DNA of 20,223 nt. It comes from Chloroflexia bacterium. GTDB lineage: Bacteria; Chloroflexota; Chloroflexia; QHBQ01; JADMIH01. Below the pieces are notes generated by a model. That model saw only the letters and a list, made by a program, of their open reading frames with translations. It was not told the origin of the DNA and ran no database searches. Shown here in pieces: positions 7,760 to 15,254 of the stretch (the stretch's first letter is position 1; the number at the start of each line of letters is the position of its first letter). The stretch spans positions 1 to 20,223 of the forward strand of contig JAICKM010000025.1 of NCBI GenBank assembly GCA_025927935.1, read 5' to 3'. The position numbers and the translations under genes are program-made.

Positions 7760-9124
7760 CTAGGCGTTAGCGGGCGCGGCGGCTTGCTCGCCGGTCAGTT
7801 GTTGCTTCAGGCGTTCCTGGTCGCGCGGGTAGAACCGGTAGAATGCGAACCAGAAGAGGGCGTTGATGGCGTAAGGGATTGTGATCAGGCCGAGCATGAC
7901 CGGGCGCAAGCCGTACTGCTGGGCCAGGTCGCCCAGGGCCAGGGAGAGCAGAGCGGCAATGGCCCCCTGGATGAAGGAGAACAGCAGAGCGAAGGCCGTG
8001 CCCCGGTATTGCGGCAGCACCACGCTGGAGACCATCGGCAGCACACAGCCGGAGAAGCCGATGGATCCGACCAACCCGAAGATCAGCCAGATGCCGTATT
8101 CGAGCACATGGTTGCTGCCCCAGTCGATCTGCATGGCGAGGAAGCTCAGCACGGCGAAGGCCGCCAGGTAGAATTGCATCAAGGTGATGCGGCCGGTGCG
8201 CGGGTTGCGCTTGGCAAACCAGTCGCCCAACAGGCCGCCCAGGAATGAACTGACGGTGAAGCCCAGCAAGAACACCGAGTAGATGACGTTCGCCTCCTGC
8301 GTGCTGTAGTGGCGCACATCGACCAGGAAGGTCACCAGGAAGGCAAAGAGCACCAGGCTGGTGATGAACAGGAGTTGGACGCCAAGCAGGGCCACCGTGG
8401 GGATCGCCAGCAACCGCGGCACATGGGAGAACTTGAAACCCTCTTCCTTGGCGGGTTCCGGGGCCGGCTCGTCGGCGGTGGCGGCGACGGCGATGCCGCC
8501 GGCCTTGCGCGGGTCGGTCACGAATATCCAGGTCATGATGCCGGACAGGACGCCGATGCCGCCCATGATATACATGCCAATGCGCCAGCCCTGGTTATCC
8601 GGGACGCCGGCCAACTGGCCGAGCAACGGCGTGATGACGATGCCAAGGAAGCCGCCGATACTGCGCAGGCTGCCGTAGACCTTGCCGCGCTCCTCGGGCT
8701 TGAACAGATCGGAGACCAGCCCATTGGAGATCGGTTCGCTAGCCACGGTGCCGGAGACGCCAATGGCGTACAGGAGCAACAATCCGTTGAAGTCCTGGGC
8801 CAGTCCGGCGGCCATGGTCCAGATGCCCCACAGCGCGGTGACGACCAGGATGAGCTTGCGGCCGTAGCGGTCGCCGAGCATGGCCCAGATGGGGCCAAAG
8901 ATCATGCGGGCGAATTTGCCGACACTGGTGAGCACGCCCAGGGAGCCGAGGGTCAGGCCGAGATCGGCGCGAATCACGGGGAAAAGGCCATTAATCAGCC
9001 CGCCCTCCGAGTTCTCGACCGTTTGCAATAGGGACAAGACTACGACGGTAAGCCACCGCTTTTTGGCGATAGGAGGCGCGGCCTCCTGTGGCGCTACGGA
9101 CCCAACTGATGTCACGGTACTCAT
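7760..9124 (-). CDS. MFS transporter, probable hexuronate/glucuronide importer
   Basis: A polytopic membrane protein of 454 residues. The start at 9124 follows AAGGAGG by 6 bases. After a short cytoplasmic N-terminus, helix 1 begins near residue 25 (LTVVVLSLLQTV). The loop 2-3 signature is GPIWAMLGDRYGRK, and helices run through to the C-terminal segment ending in FYRFYPRDQERLKQQ. A charged central loop (about residues 215-235) divides the halves, as is usual for the family. It is the first gene of the minus-strand run, 67 bases ahead of beta-glucuronidase, so import of a glucuronide or hexuronate is the likely job. That substrate is inferred from position only. The divergent XRE/NB-ARC regulator is a natural candidate controller. 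Confidence 0.88.
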   Translation of the reverse strand: MSTVTSVGSVAPQEAAPPIAKKRWLTVVVLSLLQTVENSEGGLINGLFPVIRADLGLTLGSLGVLTSVGKFARMIFGPIWAMLGDRYGRKLILVVTALWGIWTMAAGLAQDFNGLLLLYAIGVSGTVASEPISNGLVSDLFKPEERGKVYGSLRSIGGFLGIVITPLLGQLAGVPDNQGWRIGMYIMGGIGVLSGIMTWIFVTDPRKAGGIAVAATADEPAPEPAKEEGFKFSHVPRLLAIPTVALLGVQLLFITSLVLFAFLVTFLVDVRHYSTQEANVIYSVFLLGFTVSSFLGGLLGDWFAKRNPRTGRITLMQFYLAAFAVLSFLAMQIDWGSNHVLEYGIWLIFGLVGSIGFSGCVLPMVSSVVLPQYRGTAFALLFSFIQGAIAALLSLALGDLAQQYGLRPVMLGLITIPYAINALFWFAFYRFYPRDQERLKQQLTGEQAAAPANA

Positions 9125-9251
9125 TTCAGCCCTCCTTGACTGATCCGGCCCCCCCTGGCCGGTGCGCACGTTCTCGATAAATACTTCACCTGGTCACTTG
9201 CGGATGCGCTAGTGTCCTCGCACATTTCGTCTTGGACTTGCTACATCGGAC

Positions 9252-9316
9252 TTGTATCCATAGTACTTCCCAGCCGGCCCGCTGTGGTATCCGCACAGTA
9301 CCCCACCGGGATACAA
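9252..9316. promoter_or_regulatory. Repeat-rich divergent control region between the transporter and regulator genes
   Basis: TTGTATCC (9252-9259) and GGATACAA (9309-9316) are perfect 8-base inverted arms. Two similar direct copies also occur, GTATCCATAGTAC (9254-9266) and GTATCCGCACAGTAC (9287-9301), 33 bases apart start to start. The right arm lies just ahead of the regulator's -10 box. This looks like an operator cluster for the regulator at 9403 or another factor. Nothing else is recognisable in the 278-base spacer apart from the -10 box. Confidence 0.45.
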
Positions 9317-9320
9317 AAAG

Positions 9321-9329
9321 TGATACAAT
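9321..9329 (+). promoter_or_regulatory. Extended -10 promoter of the XRE/NB-ARC regulator
   Basis: TGATACAAT combines the TGn extension with TACAAT (9324-9329, five of six consensus bases). No good -35 box is seen, which is common for extended -10 promoters. The transcript would begin near 9336, about 67 bases before the ATG at 9403. Confidence 0.42.
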
Positions 9330-9402
9330 GGCCTTAGCGGTGGAACAGCCGCCCCACGGTCCCGATGGGCATCGCGGTGCCGGTCGGGCCAAGGAGCACT
9401 CG

Positions 9403-11838
9403 ATGGATCATGCCGCAACTTTTGGCGGGTGGCTCACGCAGTACCGCCAGGCATTACACCTGCAACGGGCGGAACTCGCGGCCCGCATAGGCTGCGCGGT
9501 CGTCACGCTACGCAAGATCGAGGGGGACGAACGCCGGCCCTCGCGCGAGATGGCTGAGCGCCTCGCCGATGTCCTCGCCATTCTCCCGCCGCAGCGTGAC
9601 GTTTTTATCCGGGTGGCGCGCGGGGAACTGCCCCTCACCCGCCTGGCCCTCCCTGCGCCCGCCGCTCCCGGCCCCACGAATCTACCTGCCCCAACCACCG
9701 CGCTCGCCGGGCGCGAGCGGGAAGTTACCGACATCCAAACCATCCTGTCGCGCCCGGAAGTGCGACTGCTGACCATCACCGGGGCGCCGGGGGTCGGCAA
9801 GACGCGCCTGGCGCTGGAGGCGGCGCACGGGCTGAGCGCCGCCTTCGCGGATGGGGTCTTTTTCGTGGCGCTCGCACCCTTGAGCGATCCCAAGCTCGTC
9901 CTCGTCACCATAGCGCACGCGCTACATGTGGGCACATCCGGCGGACAGATTCTCGACGAGCGGCTGGGGCGCTACCTGCGCACGCGGCGGGTCTTGCTCG
10001 TGCTGGATAACTTCGAGCATCTAGCGGCTGCGGCGCCGCAACTCAGCGGGCTGCTGGGGGCCGCGCCGCGGCTCAAGCTCCTGGTGACCAGCCGGGTCGC
10101 CCTCGAACTCTCTGGGGAGCATCGCTTCACCGTGCTGCCGCTCGCCGTGCCGCCGTCCGCCGATAACCTGCGGCAGCCACTCACCGTCGCGCAGGCTCAG
10201 GAGCGCTACCCCGCGGTCGATCTGTTTATCCAGCGAGCACACGCGGTCAACCCCAATCTCATATTGACCGAAGCCAACCTGCGCGCCGTGGGCGAGATCT
10301 GCCGGCACCTGGATGGGTTGCCGCTGGCTATCGAGTTGGCCGCGGCGCGCGCCGCGCTCTTCACACCACAGGAACTGCTGGCCCGCCTCGATGATCGGTT
10401 CGCGTTGCTGACCAGCCGCGCCCGCGATCTGCCCGCGCGCCACATGGCGCTCGGAGCCGCCATCGAATGGAGCCATAGCCTGCTCGCGGCTAATGATCAA
10501 CAGTTGTTCCGGCGGCTCAGTGTGTTCGTGGGTGGATGCACGCTGACAGCGGCGCAGGAGGTGTGTAACGACGACAGCGCGGATGGGAACGATCTCGTCG
10601 GCGGGATCGCCGCGCTGGTCGCCGGGAGCCTGTTGCAACGCCAGGCGGGCGCCGACGGTCATTCGCGCTACGAGATGCTGGAGACGATCCGCGAATATGC
10701 CGCGCGCCAACTGGTCGTGAGCGGGGAGTCGGAGGCGCTACGCCGGCAACACGCGGCTTACTACCTGCGGCTGGCCCAGGCCGCCGAGCGCATATGGGAT
10801 GGGCCCGCGGAGTGGGACTGGCTGACCCGCCTGGTGGCCGAGCGCGACAACCTGCGGGCGGCCCTCCGCTGGGCGCTCGATACCCAGGACGCGGCGCTGG
10901 CGCTCCGGCTCAACGCCGCCCTGTTCTCCTTCTGGAACCTCTGCTCGGCGCTCCCCGAAGCGCGCCGCTGGATCGGCGCGGCGCTGGCACTGCCCCGGCC
11001 TGCCTCTAAAGAGGCTCCGGCCCCCGACCTCGACCTGCTTGAGGCCAAAGTGCTGAACGTGGCCGGCTACGCGGCGGCGGGGATGGCCCAGTATGCCCAG
11101 GCGGCCGGCTACTTCGATCAGGGCCTGGCCTTATACCGGGCACTTGACGACAGCCGCGGGATTGCCTGGTCCTTACGGGGCCGCGCCTTCACCCATATGC
11201 TGCGCGAGGAGTACGCGGCGGCGGAGCAACTATACACTGAAAGCCTGCGGCTCTGTGAAGCGCGCGGCGATGCCTGGGGCCATGCCTGGTCGCTGTACGC
11301 ACTGGCTTTCTTGCAGCTCGCGCAGGGCGATCTGGTGGCGGCGCGGCCCGCGCTGGAGGATGCCCTGGTGCTGCTGAACCGGCAGAACATGCCGTTCGCC
11401 GTCTTTCGCGCCTGGCTCGCGCTGGGCGACGCCCTGTTCGAGGCGGGCGATGTTACGGGCGCGGAGACGCGCTATCGCGAGGCGCTGCTGCTCAGCCGGG
11501 AGACGCCGCTGCTGACCTTTATCACGACCGGCCTGGAGGGGCTGGGCATGGTCGCGGCGGCGCAGGAGCAGCCTGGCCGCGCCGCGCGGCTCTGGGGCGC
11601 CGCTGAGGCGCTGCGCGAAGTGACCGACGAACGGCGCTGGCCGGTCTTCCAGCGCATCTATGACCGGGTGGTTCTGGCCGCCCGCCGGCAGCTATCCGCG
11701 CCGGATTGGGCGGCGGCCTGGGCGGCGGGGCGCGCCCTACCGGCCGACCAGGCCGTGGCCGAGGCGCTGCAATCCACGGATCCGCTCCCGCGCCTCGGTG
11801 AAGAGTCGCTGCTTGTTGGGCGCGTCCTGATCTACTGA
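9403..11838 (+). CDS. XRE-type HTH, NB-ARC ATPase and TPR transcriptional regulator
   Basis: A large signal-responsive regulator of 811 residues. The start at 9403 follows AAGGAG (9391-9396) by 6 bases; the frame is open from 9232 but homology begins here. Residues 8-65 are a helix-turn-helix of the XRE type (LTQYRQALHLQRAELAARIG, then VVTLRKIEGDERRPS). The linker contains NLPAPTTALAGREREV, the usual entry to the STAND ATPase. Walker A is GAPGVGKTR (127-135), Walker B LLVLDNFEH (198-206), and GLPLAIELAAARA is the GLPL motif. The C-terminal third is alpha-helical with TPR-like repeats. Proteins of this kind bind DNA when a ligand or partner on the sensor part permits ATP binding and oligomerisation. 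It is divergent from the glucuronide operon and likely controls it. A palindromic mini-repeat lies in frame at 11002-11015. Confidence 0.9.
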   Translation: MDHAATFGGWLTQYRQALHLQRAELAARIGCAVVTLRKIEGDERRPSREMAERLADVLAILPPQRDVFIRVARGELPLTRLALPAPAAPGPTNLPAPTTALAGREREVTDIQTILSRPEVRLLTITGAPGVGKTRLALEAAHGLSAAFADGVFFVALAPLSDPKLVLVTIAHALHVGTSGGQILDERLGRYLRTRRVLLVLDNFEHLAAAAPQLSGLLGAAPRLKLLVTSRVALELSGEHRFTVLPLAVPPSADNLRQPLTVAQAQERYPAVDLFIQRAHAVNPNLILTEANLRAVGEICRHLDGLPLAIELAAARAALFTPQELLARLDDRFALLTSRARDLPARHMALGAAIEWSHSLLAANDQQLFRRLSVFVGGCTLTAAQEVCNDDSADGNDLVGGIAALVAGSLLQRQAGADGHSRYEMLETIREYAARQLVVSGESEALRRQHAAYYLRLAQAAERIWDGPAEWDWLTRLVAERDNLRAALRWALDTQDAALALRLNAALFSFWNLCSALPEARRWIGAALALPRPASKEAPAPDLDLLEAKVLNVAGYAAAGMAQYAQAAGYFDQGLALYRALDDSRGIAWSLRGRAFTHMLREEYAAAEQLYTESLRLCEARGDAWGHAWSLYALAFLQLAQGDLVAARPALEDALVLLNRQNMPFAVFRAWLALGDALFEAGDVTGAETRYREALLLSRETPLLTFITTGLEGLGMVAAAQEQPGRAARLWGAAEALREVTDERRWPVFQRIYDRVVLAARRQLSAPDWAAAWAAGRALPADQAVAEALQSTDPLPRLGEESLLVGRVLIY
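11002..11015 (+). repeat. Palindromic mini-repeat inside the regulator gene
   Basis: GCCTCTAAAGAGGC forms a 6-pair stem (GCCTCT/AGAGGC) with a two-base loop and encodes part of PASKEAPAP. It matches the first repeat unit in cca (1205-1218) except for a C-G to T-A exchange on both arms, and both copies are preceded by CCTGCC or a close form of it. Confidence 0.55.
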
Positions 11839-12137
11839 TCGGCCTCCCTGTCTCGTAGTCCGCACCCGTCCCGGCCACGGAGGTTTCGCGGCCACGTATC
11901 ACCCCGGCATCCCACACGCAGCATCCCCCGCCGGCAGACGCCCGCCGGCTCCGCCGCGAGGCGATCAACCGCTTCCGGTTTTGCCGTCCTGGCCCGGATA
12001 TACGGGGAAAGCAAGCAGTTGGTGGGACGGCGGCCAGCAACCGATTGGGCGCCGGTCCGTTTGACTGGAGTATCCATGGTATAGGCGCAGCGCGCCGCGT
12101 TGGTAGCACTTATTGGTAGCACCGAAAGGAGTATCGG
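11839..12137 (+). promoter_or_regulatory. Non-coding leader region before the propeller gene
   Basis: This 299-base gap holds no convincing gene. Near its end are TTGACT (12061-12066), GTATCCATGGTAT (12070-12082, 11 of 13 bases like the site at 9254-9266), and a direct repeat TTGGTAGCAC at 12100-12109 and 12113-12122. The ribosome binding site AAAGGAG (12125-12131) follows. No -10 box with correct spacing is evident, so the promoter is uncertain. Confidence 0.35.
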
Positions 12138-13253
12138 ATGAGTGGAGTACGAGTATTAGTGGGCACGCGCAAGGGCGCGTTCATCCTGACGGCGGATGGC
12201 AAGCGCGACCGGTGGGACGTGAGCGGCCCGCACTTCGCCGGCTGGGAGATGTACCACCTCAAGGGGTCGCCCGTGAACCCCAACCGGCTGTATGCGTCGC
12301 AGTCCAGCGGCTGGTTCGGGCAGACGATCCAACGCTCCGACGACGGGGGCAAAACGTGGGAGCCGGTCGGCAACGAGTTTGTGTACGACGGGGTGCCCGG
12401 CACGCACCAGTGGTACGACGGCACGCAGCATCCCTGGGAGTTCGCCCGCGTCTGGCATCTCGAACCGTCGCTGACCGATGCGGATACGGTCTATGCCGGG
12501 GTGGAAGACGCCGCCCTGTTCCGCAGCACGGACGCCGGCAAGACCTGGCAGGAGCTGTCCGGGCTGCGCCGCCACCCCTCCGGGCCGTCCTGGCAGCCGG
12601 GCGCCGGGGGCATGTGCCTGCACACGATCTTGCTCGATCCGGGCAATCCCGACCGGATCTTCATCGCCATCTCGGCGGCGGGCGCTTTCCGCACCGACGA
12701 CGGCGGCCAGACCTGGAAACCGATTAACCATGGCCTGCATTCGCAGGGCATCCCCGAGGAGGAGGCCGAGGTGGGCCATTGCGTCCACCGCATCGCGATG
12801 CACCCGGCCCGCCCCGACGTGCTGTTCATGCAGAAACACTGGGACGTCATGCGCAGCGACGATGCCGGCGATTCGTGGCACGAGGTCAGCGGCAACCTGC
12901 CGTCCGACTTCGGGTTCCCCATCGCCGTGCACGCCCACGAACCGGAGACCGTCTATGTTGTCCCGATCAAGAGCGACTCCGAGCATTTCCCGCCGGAAGG
13001 CAAGCTACGCGTCTACCGCAGCCGGACGGGCGGCAACGAGTGGGAAGCCCTCACGGCCGGGCTGCCGCAGAGTGACTGCTATGTGAACGTGTTACGCGAC
13101 GCGATGGCCGTGGACTCGCTCGATTCGTGCGGGATCTACTTCGGGACCACCGGCGGGCAGGTGTACGCATCCGCCGACGGCGGCGACACCTGGTCGGCCA
13201 TCGTTCGCGATCTGCCGTCGGTCCTCTCCGTCGAAGTTCAGACGCTGCCATGA
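12138..13253 (+). CDS. BNR/Asp-box beta-propeller protein (sialidase-like fold, role unknown)
   Basis: A 371-residue protein built of repeated Asp-box blades: SDDGGKTW (67-74), STDAGKTW (130-137), TDDGGQTW (186-193), SDDAGDSW (240-247), a degenerate SRTGGNEW (295-302) and SADGGDTW (345-352). This is the VPS10/sialidase-type propeller pattern. The N-terminus [17 protein letters not shown] has no signal peptide, so it should be cytosolic. I see no FRIP motif or sialidase active-site arginines, so an exo-sialidase label would be over-calling. AAAGGAG lies 6 bases before the ATG. Its stop overlaps the start of the MoaD/ThiS-like gene (ATGA), so the two are probably translated together. I recall this pairing from other bacterial genomes without a known function. 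It may act as a binding scaffold. Confidence 0.85.
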   Translation: MSGVRVLVGTRKGAFILTADGKRDRWDVSGPHFAGWEMYHLKGSPVNPNRLYASQSSGWFGQTIQRSDDGGKTWEPVGNEFVYDGVPGTHQWYDGTQHPWEFARVWHLEPSLTDADTVYAGVEDAALFRSTDAGKTWQELSGLRRHPSGPSWQPGAGGMCLHTILLDPGNPDRIFIAISAAGAFRTDDGGQTWKPINHGLHSQGIPEEEAEVGHCVHRIAMHPARPDVLFMQKHWDVMRSDDAGDSWHEVSGNLPSDFGFPIAVHAHEPETVYVVPIKSDSEHFPPEGKLRVYRSRTGGNEWEALTAGLPQSDCYVNVLRDAMAVDSLDSCGIYFGTTGGQVYASADGGDTWSAIVRDLPSVLSVEVQTLP

Positions 13254-13546
13254 TCCGCGTCGTACTCCCGGCCCATCTGCGGACGCTGGCGCGTATCGAC
13301 GGAGACGTAGAGATGGAGATTGACGGACCGGTCACGCAGCGCGCCATCCTCGATGCCATCGAGGCTCGCTATCCGATGCTGCGCGGGACAATCCGCGACC
13401 ATGTAACCCAGCGGCGCCGGCCGTTCGTGCGGTTCTTTGCCTGCGCGCAGGATCTGTCGCACGAGTCGCCGGATACCCCGCTGCCCGACGCCGTCGCGCG
13501 AGGGACGGAACCGTTTATGATCATTGGCGCCATGGCCGGCGGCTAG
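13250..13546 (+). CDS. MoaD/ThiS-like ubiquitin-fold protein with C-terminal Gly-Gly
   Basis: A 98-residue beta-grasp protein. It opens [16 protein letters not shown], continues with the [16 protein letters not shown] helix, and ends in [10 protein letters not shown]. The terminal Gly-Gly (97-98) is what MoaD, ThiS and other sulfur-carrier or protein-tagging ubiquitin-like proteins need for adenylation and thiocarboxylate formation. [19 protein letters not shown] is typical of a MoaD/ThiS subgroup that I associate with BNR-propeller neighbours. The ATG at 13250 overlaps the propeller stop, so translation is coupled. No MoeB/ThiF-type activating enzyme, MoaE or ThiG is in the window. It could serve cofactor sulfur transfer, or conjugation or sulfuration tied to the propeller. 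The fold call is solid; the role is open. Confidence 0.82.
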   Translation: MIRVVLPAHLRTLARIDGDVEMEIDGPVTQRAILDAIEARYPMLRGTIRDHVTQRRRPFVRFFACAQDLSHESPDTPLPDAVARGTEPFMIIGAMAGG

Positions 13547-13599
13547 CCCACCGAGCATAGTGCCAACTGCGAGCGATCTCCTGCCGCGGATTGACTGCA

Positions 13600-13619
13600 C
13601 CGGCCCGTTACTGGGCCGG
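13600..13619 (+). terminator. Hairpin after the ubiquitin-fold gene
   Basis: A perfect 7-bp stem (CCGGCCC at 13600-13606 with GGGCCGG at 13613-13619, 6-base loop) lies 54 bases after the stop at 13546. There is no T run, so termination would be weak. Confidence 0.3.
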
Positions 13620-13626
13620 CGCCACC

Positions 13627-13655
13627 GGCACGCGCGCCGCCACGGCGCGCGTGCC
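13627..13655 (+). promoter_or_regulatory. 12-bp hairpin next to the ribosome binding site of the hydrolase gene
   Basis: GGCACGCGCGCC (13627-13638) and GGCGCGCGTGCC (13644-13655) pair perfectly around a 5-base loop. The stem ends about 2 bases before the AGGAG that serves the ATG at 13669. It could insulate the hydrolase from upstream transcription, protect a 5' end after processing, or modulate translation. Confidence 0.4.
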
Positions 13656-13668
13656 CCAGGAGAATAAA

Positions 13669-14475
13669 ATGGACCAGGACGCTCACGGCCATTACGTATC
13701 CGTCAACGGCCTCAATATGTACTACGAGATTCACGGCACCGGCCAGCCCCTGGTGCTGCTGCACGGCGCTTTTTCGGCCATCGGCACCTCTTTCGGGGCG
13801 CTCATCCCGACCCTGGCCGCAAGCCGGCAGATCATTGCCTTCGAGTTGCAAGGCCACGGGCGCACCGCCGATATTGATCGACCCTTGAGCCTGGAGGGGA
13901 TGGCGGATGATATCGCCGCCGCCCTACCGCAACTGGGTATCGATCAGGCCGACATCTTCGGCTACAGTATGGGAGCCGGCGTCGCGCTGCAGGTGGCCCT
14001 CCGGCACCCGGAGGTAGTACGCAAACTCGTGTTCGCCTCGGCCACCTTCAACTTGAGCGGCGTTCACCCTGGGCTGATGGAGGGAATGGCGGACATGACG
14101 CCGGAGATGATGTTTGGATCTCCCTGGCACGATGAATACATGCGCATAGCGCCCCATCCGGACTCCTTCGCCACGCTGTTCGCCAAGAAGACACAAATGG
14201 ATCGGAACATCCAGGATGTCCCGGCCGAGGCCATCGCGGCGATCAAGGCACCGACCCTGCTGATCATCGGGGATAGCGATCTCGTCCGCCCCGAGCACGC
14301 GGTGGAAATGTTTCGGTTGCTCGGCGGCGGTGTTTTTGGCGACATGGCCGGTCTGCCGAACTCCCAACTCGCGGTGCTCCCCGGCACCACGCACGTTACC
14401 GTCGTGACCCGCGTGGATTGGCTGGTTTCGATGATTACGGCGTTTCTCGACGCGCCGATGCCCAACGCCCGGTGA
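13669..14475 (+). CDS. Alpha/beta hydrolase
   Basis: A 268-residue serine hydrolase, cytosolic as judged by the lack of a signal peptide. The start at 13669 follows AGGAG by 6 bases. The oxyanion-hole segment is VLLHGAF (29-35), the nucleophile elbow GYSMGAG carries S100, the acid is D204 in IIGDSDLVRP, and the base is H242 in GTTHVTVV. Spacing and length are normal for the family, with a cap region around residues 128-190 rich in Met. It could be an esterase, lactonase or C-C bond hydrolase; the substrate cannot be read. It lies 122 bases after the ubiquitin-fold gene behind two hairpins, and 53 bases before the DUF2277 gene, so co-transcription with one or both is plausible. Confidence 0.88.
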   Translation: MDQDAHGHYVSVNGLNMYYEIHGTGQPLVLLHGAFSAIGTSFGALIPTLAASRQIIAFELQGHGRTADIDRPLSLEGMADDIAAALPQLGIDQADIFGYSMGAGVALQVALRHPEVVRKLVFASATFNLSGVHPGLMEGMADMTPEMMFGSPWHDEYMRIAPHPDSFATLFAKKTQMDRNIQDVPAEAIAAIKAPTLLIIGDSDLVRPEHAVEMFRLLGGGVFGDMAGLPNSQLAVLPGTTHVTVVTRVDWLVSMITAFLDAPMPNAR

Positions 14476-14528
14476 GGGGCCGGCGCACTGCCCGCCCCGG
14501 ATAGCATCGGCCCTACGAGGTACCTGTT

Positions 14529-14798
14529 ATGTGCAGAAACATCAAGCCCCTCTTCAACTTCGACCCGCCCGCCACCGAGGACGAGATCCGCGCGGCGTCC
14601 TTACAATTCGTGCGCAAGGTAAGCGGCTTCAACACGCCATCCAAAGCCAACGAAGCGGCCTTCCTCGAAGCCGTGGACGAGATCGCCGCCGCCGCGGGCA
14701 AGCTGCTCAGCGCCCTGGCAACGAACGCACCCCCGAAGGACCGCGACGAGGAGGCGGCCAAGGCGCGCGCCCGCTCTGCTCAGCGGTTTTCCAGGTGA
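14529..14798 (+). CDS. DUF2277 family protein
   Basis: A small protein of 89 residues. It begins MCRNIKPLFNFDPPATEDEI and contains LQFVRKVSGFNTPSKANEAA, both hallmarks of DUF2277 as I know it, and ends with a basic alpha-helical stretch (KDRDEEAAKARARSAQRFSR). No catalytic residues are evident apart from the conserved N-terminal Cys (C2). A weak binding site (CGAGG, 14516-14520) precedes the ATG. It is 53 bases after the hydrolase gene and is followed by two hairpins. The family is widespread in bacteria with no established function. Confidence 0.88.
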   Translation: MCRNIKPLFNFDPPATEDEIRAASLQFVRKVSGFNTPSKANEAAFLEAVDEIAAAAGKLLSALATNAPPKDRDEEAAKARARSAQRFSR

Positions 14799-14857
14799 GA
14801 CAAGACCGCCTGTTGGTCAAGAAGCCGCACCCCTCTCTGTGACCGGATCGCGGATCT

Positions 14858-14878
14858 GCCGCCCAGCTATCGGGCGGC
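14858..14878 (+). terminator. Hairpin terminator candidate after the DUF2277 gene
   Basis: GCCGCCC (14858-14864) pairs with GGGCGGC (14872-14878) around a 7-base loop, 60 bases past the stop at 14798. No T run follows. Confidence 0.4.
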
Positions 14879-14889
14879 GGGGACAAGCA

Positions 14890-14920
14890 TCAGCCGGTGG
14901 GGATTGTCCCCACCGGCTGA
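14890..14920. terminator. Perfect 14-bp hairpin between convergent genes
   Basis: The arms at 14890-14903 and 14907-14920 pair over all 14 bases around a TTG loop. It lies between the DUF2277 gene (+) and the PH-like gene (-), whose stop is at 14960, so it can end transcription from both sides. It lacks a T run, as many GC-rich terminators do. Confidence 0.55.
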
Positions 14921-14959
14921 CAAGCGCGGCCCGCCAACGCCTTTGCCCGTGGTAGTCGC

Positions 14960-15241
14960 CTACCGGGGAAGCGGATCGGGATGTGTGCCGGGGCGCTCCA
15001 TGATCTGGGCCAAGGCGGCCTGGGCGTCCACGATCTCCTGCGATGGTAACGCACAGGTGTAGATGCGCCCCTCCAACGTATGCAGGCTAAGTTCCTCGTT
15101 CCAGGGCGAACGTTCGACCTGGGTAATCGTGGCCGTCGGCACGCGCAGTGCGCTGTCGCCCTCGGCCACTTCCACATATGCGGGCCAGATCGTAAAGCGT
15201 AGCTCAAGTCCCTGATACTCGAAGAGTGGTAGGTGCGGCAT
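14960..15241 (-). CDS. Small PH-like domain protein, function unknown
   Basis: A 93-residue protein starting at 15241, where AAGGAG lies 6 bases upstream; the longer frame to 15280 lacks a binding site. The sequence alternates short beta strands (FEYQGLELRFTIWPAYVEV, ATITQVERSP, ELSLHTLEGRIYTCAL) and ends in one helix (SQEIVDAQAALAQIME). That layout, with the phrase ITQVE followed by a strand pair, resembles bacterial PH-like domains such as DUF4429. This is pattern reading, not a database match. No signal peptide or membrane segment is present. It begins 13 bases after the end of the amber-interrupted frame and is probably transcribed with it. Confidence 0.6.
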   Translation of the reverse strand: MPHLPLFEYQGLELRFTIWPAYVEVAEGDSALRVPTATITQVERSPWNEELSLHTLEGRIYTCALPSQEIVDAQAALAQIMERPGTHPDPLPR

Positions 15242-15254
15242 GGGAATCTCCTTG

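Noticed and set aside
11832..12122. 96-codon minus-strand frame in the gap before the propeller gene
   Set aside because: No binding site, atypical composition rich in Arg and Cys, and it covers the probable regulatory repeats.
12138..13253. Annotation of the propeller as an exo-sialidase
   Set aside because: Only the Asp-box repeats support it. There is no FRIP motif, no arginine triad that I can identify and no signal peptide.
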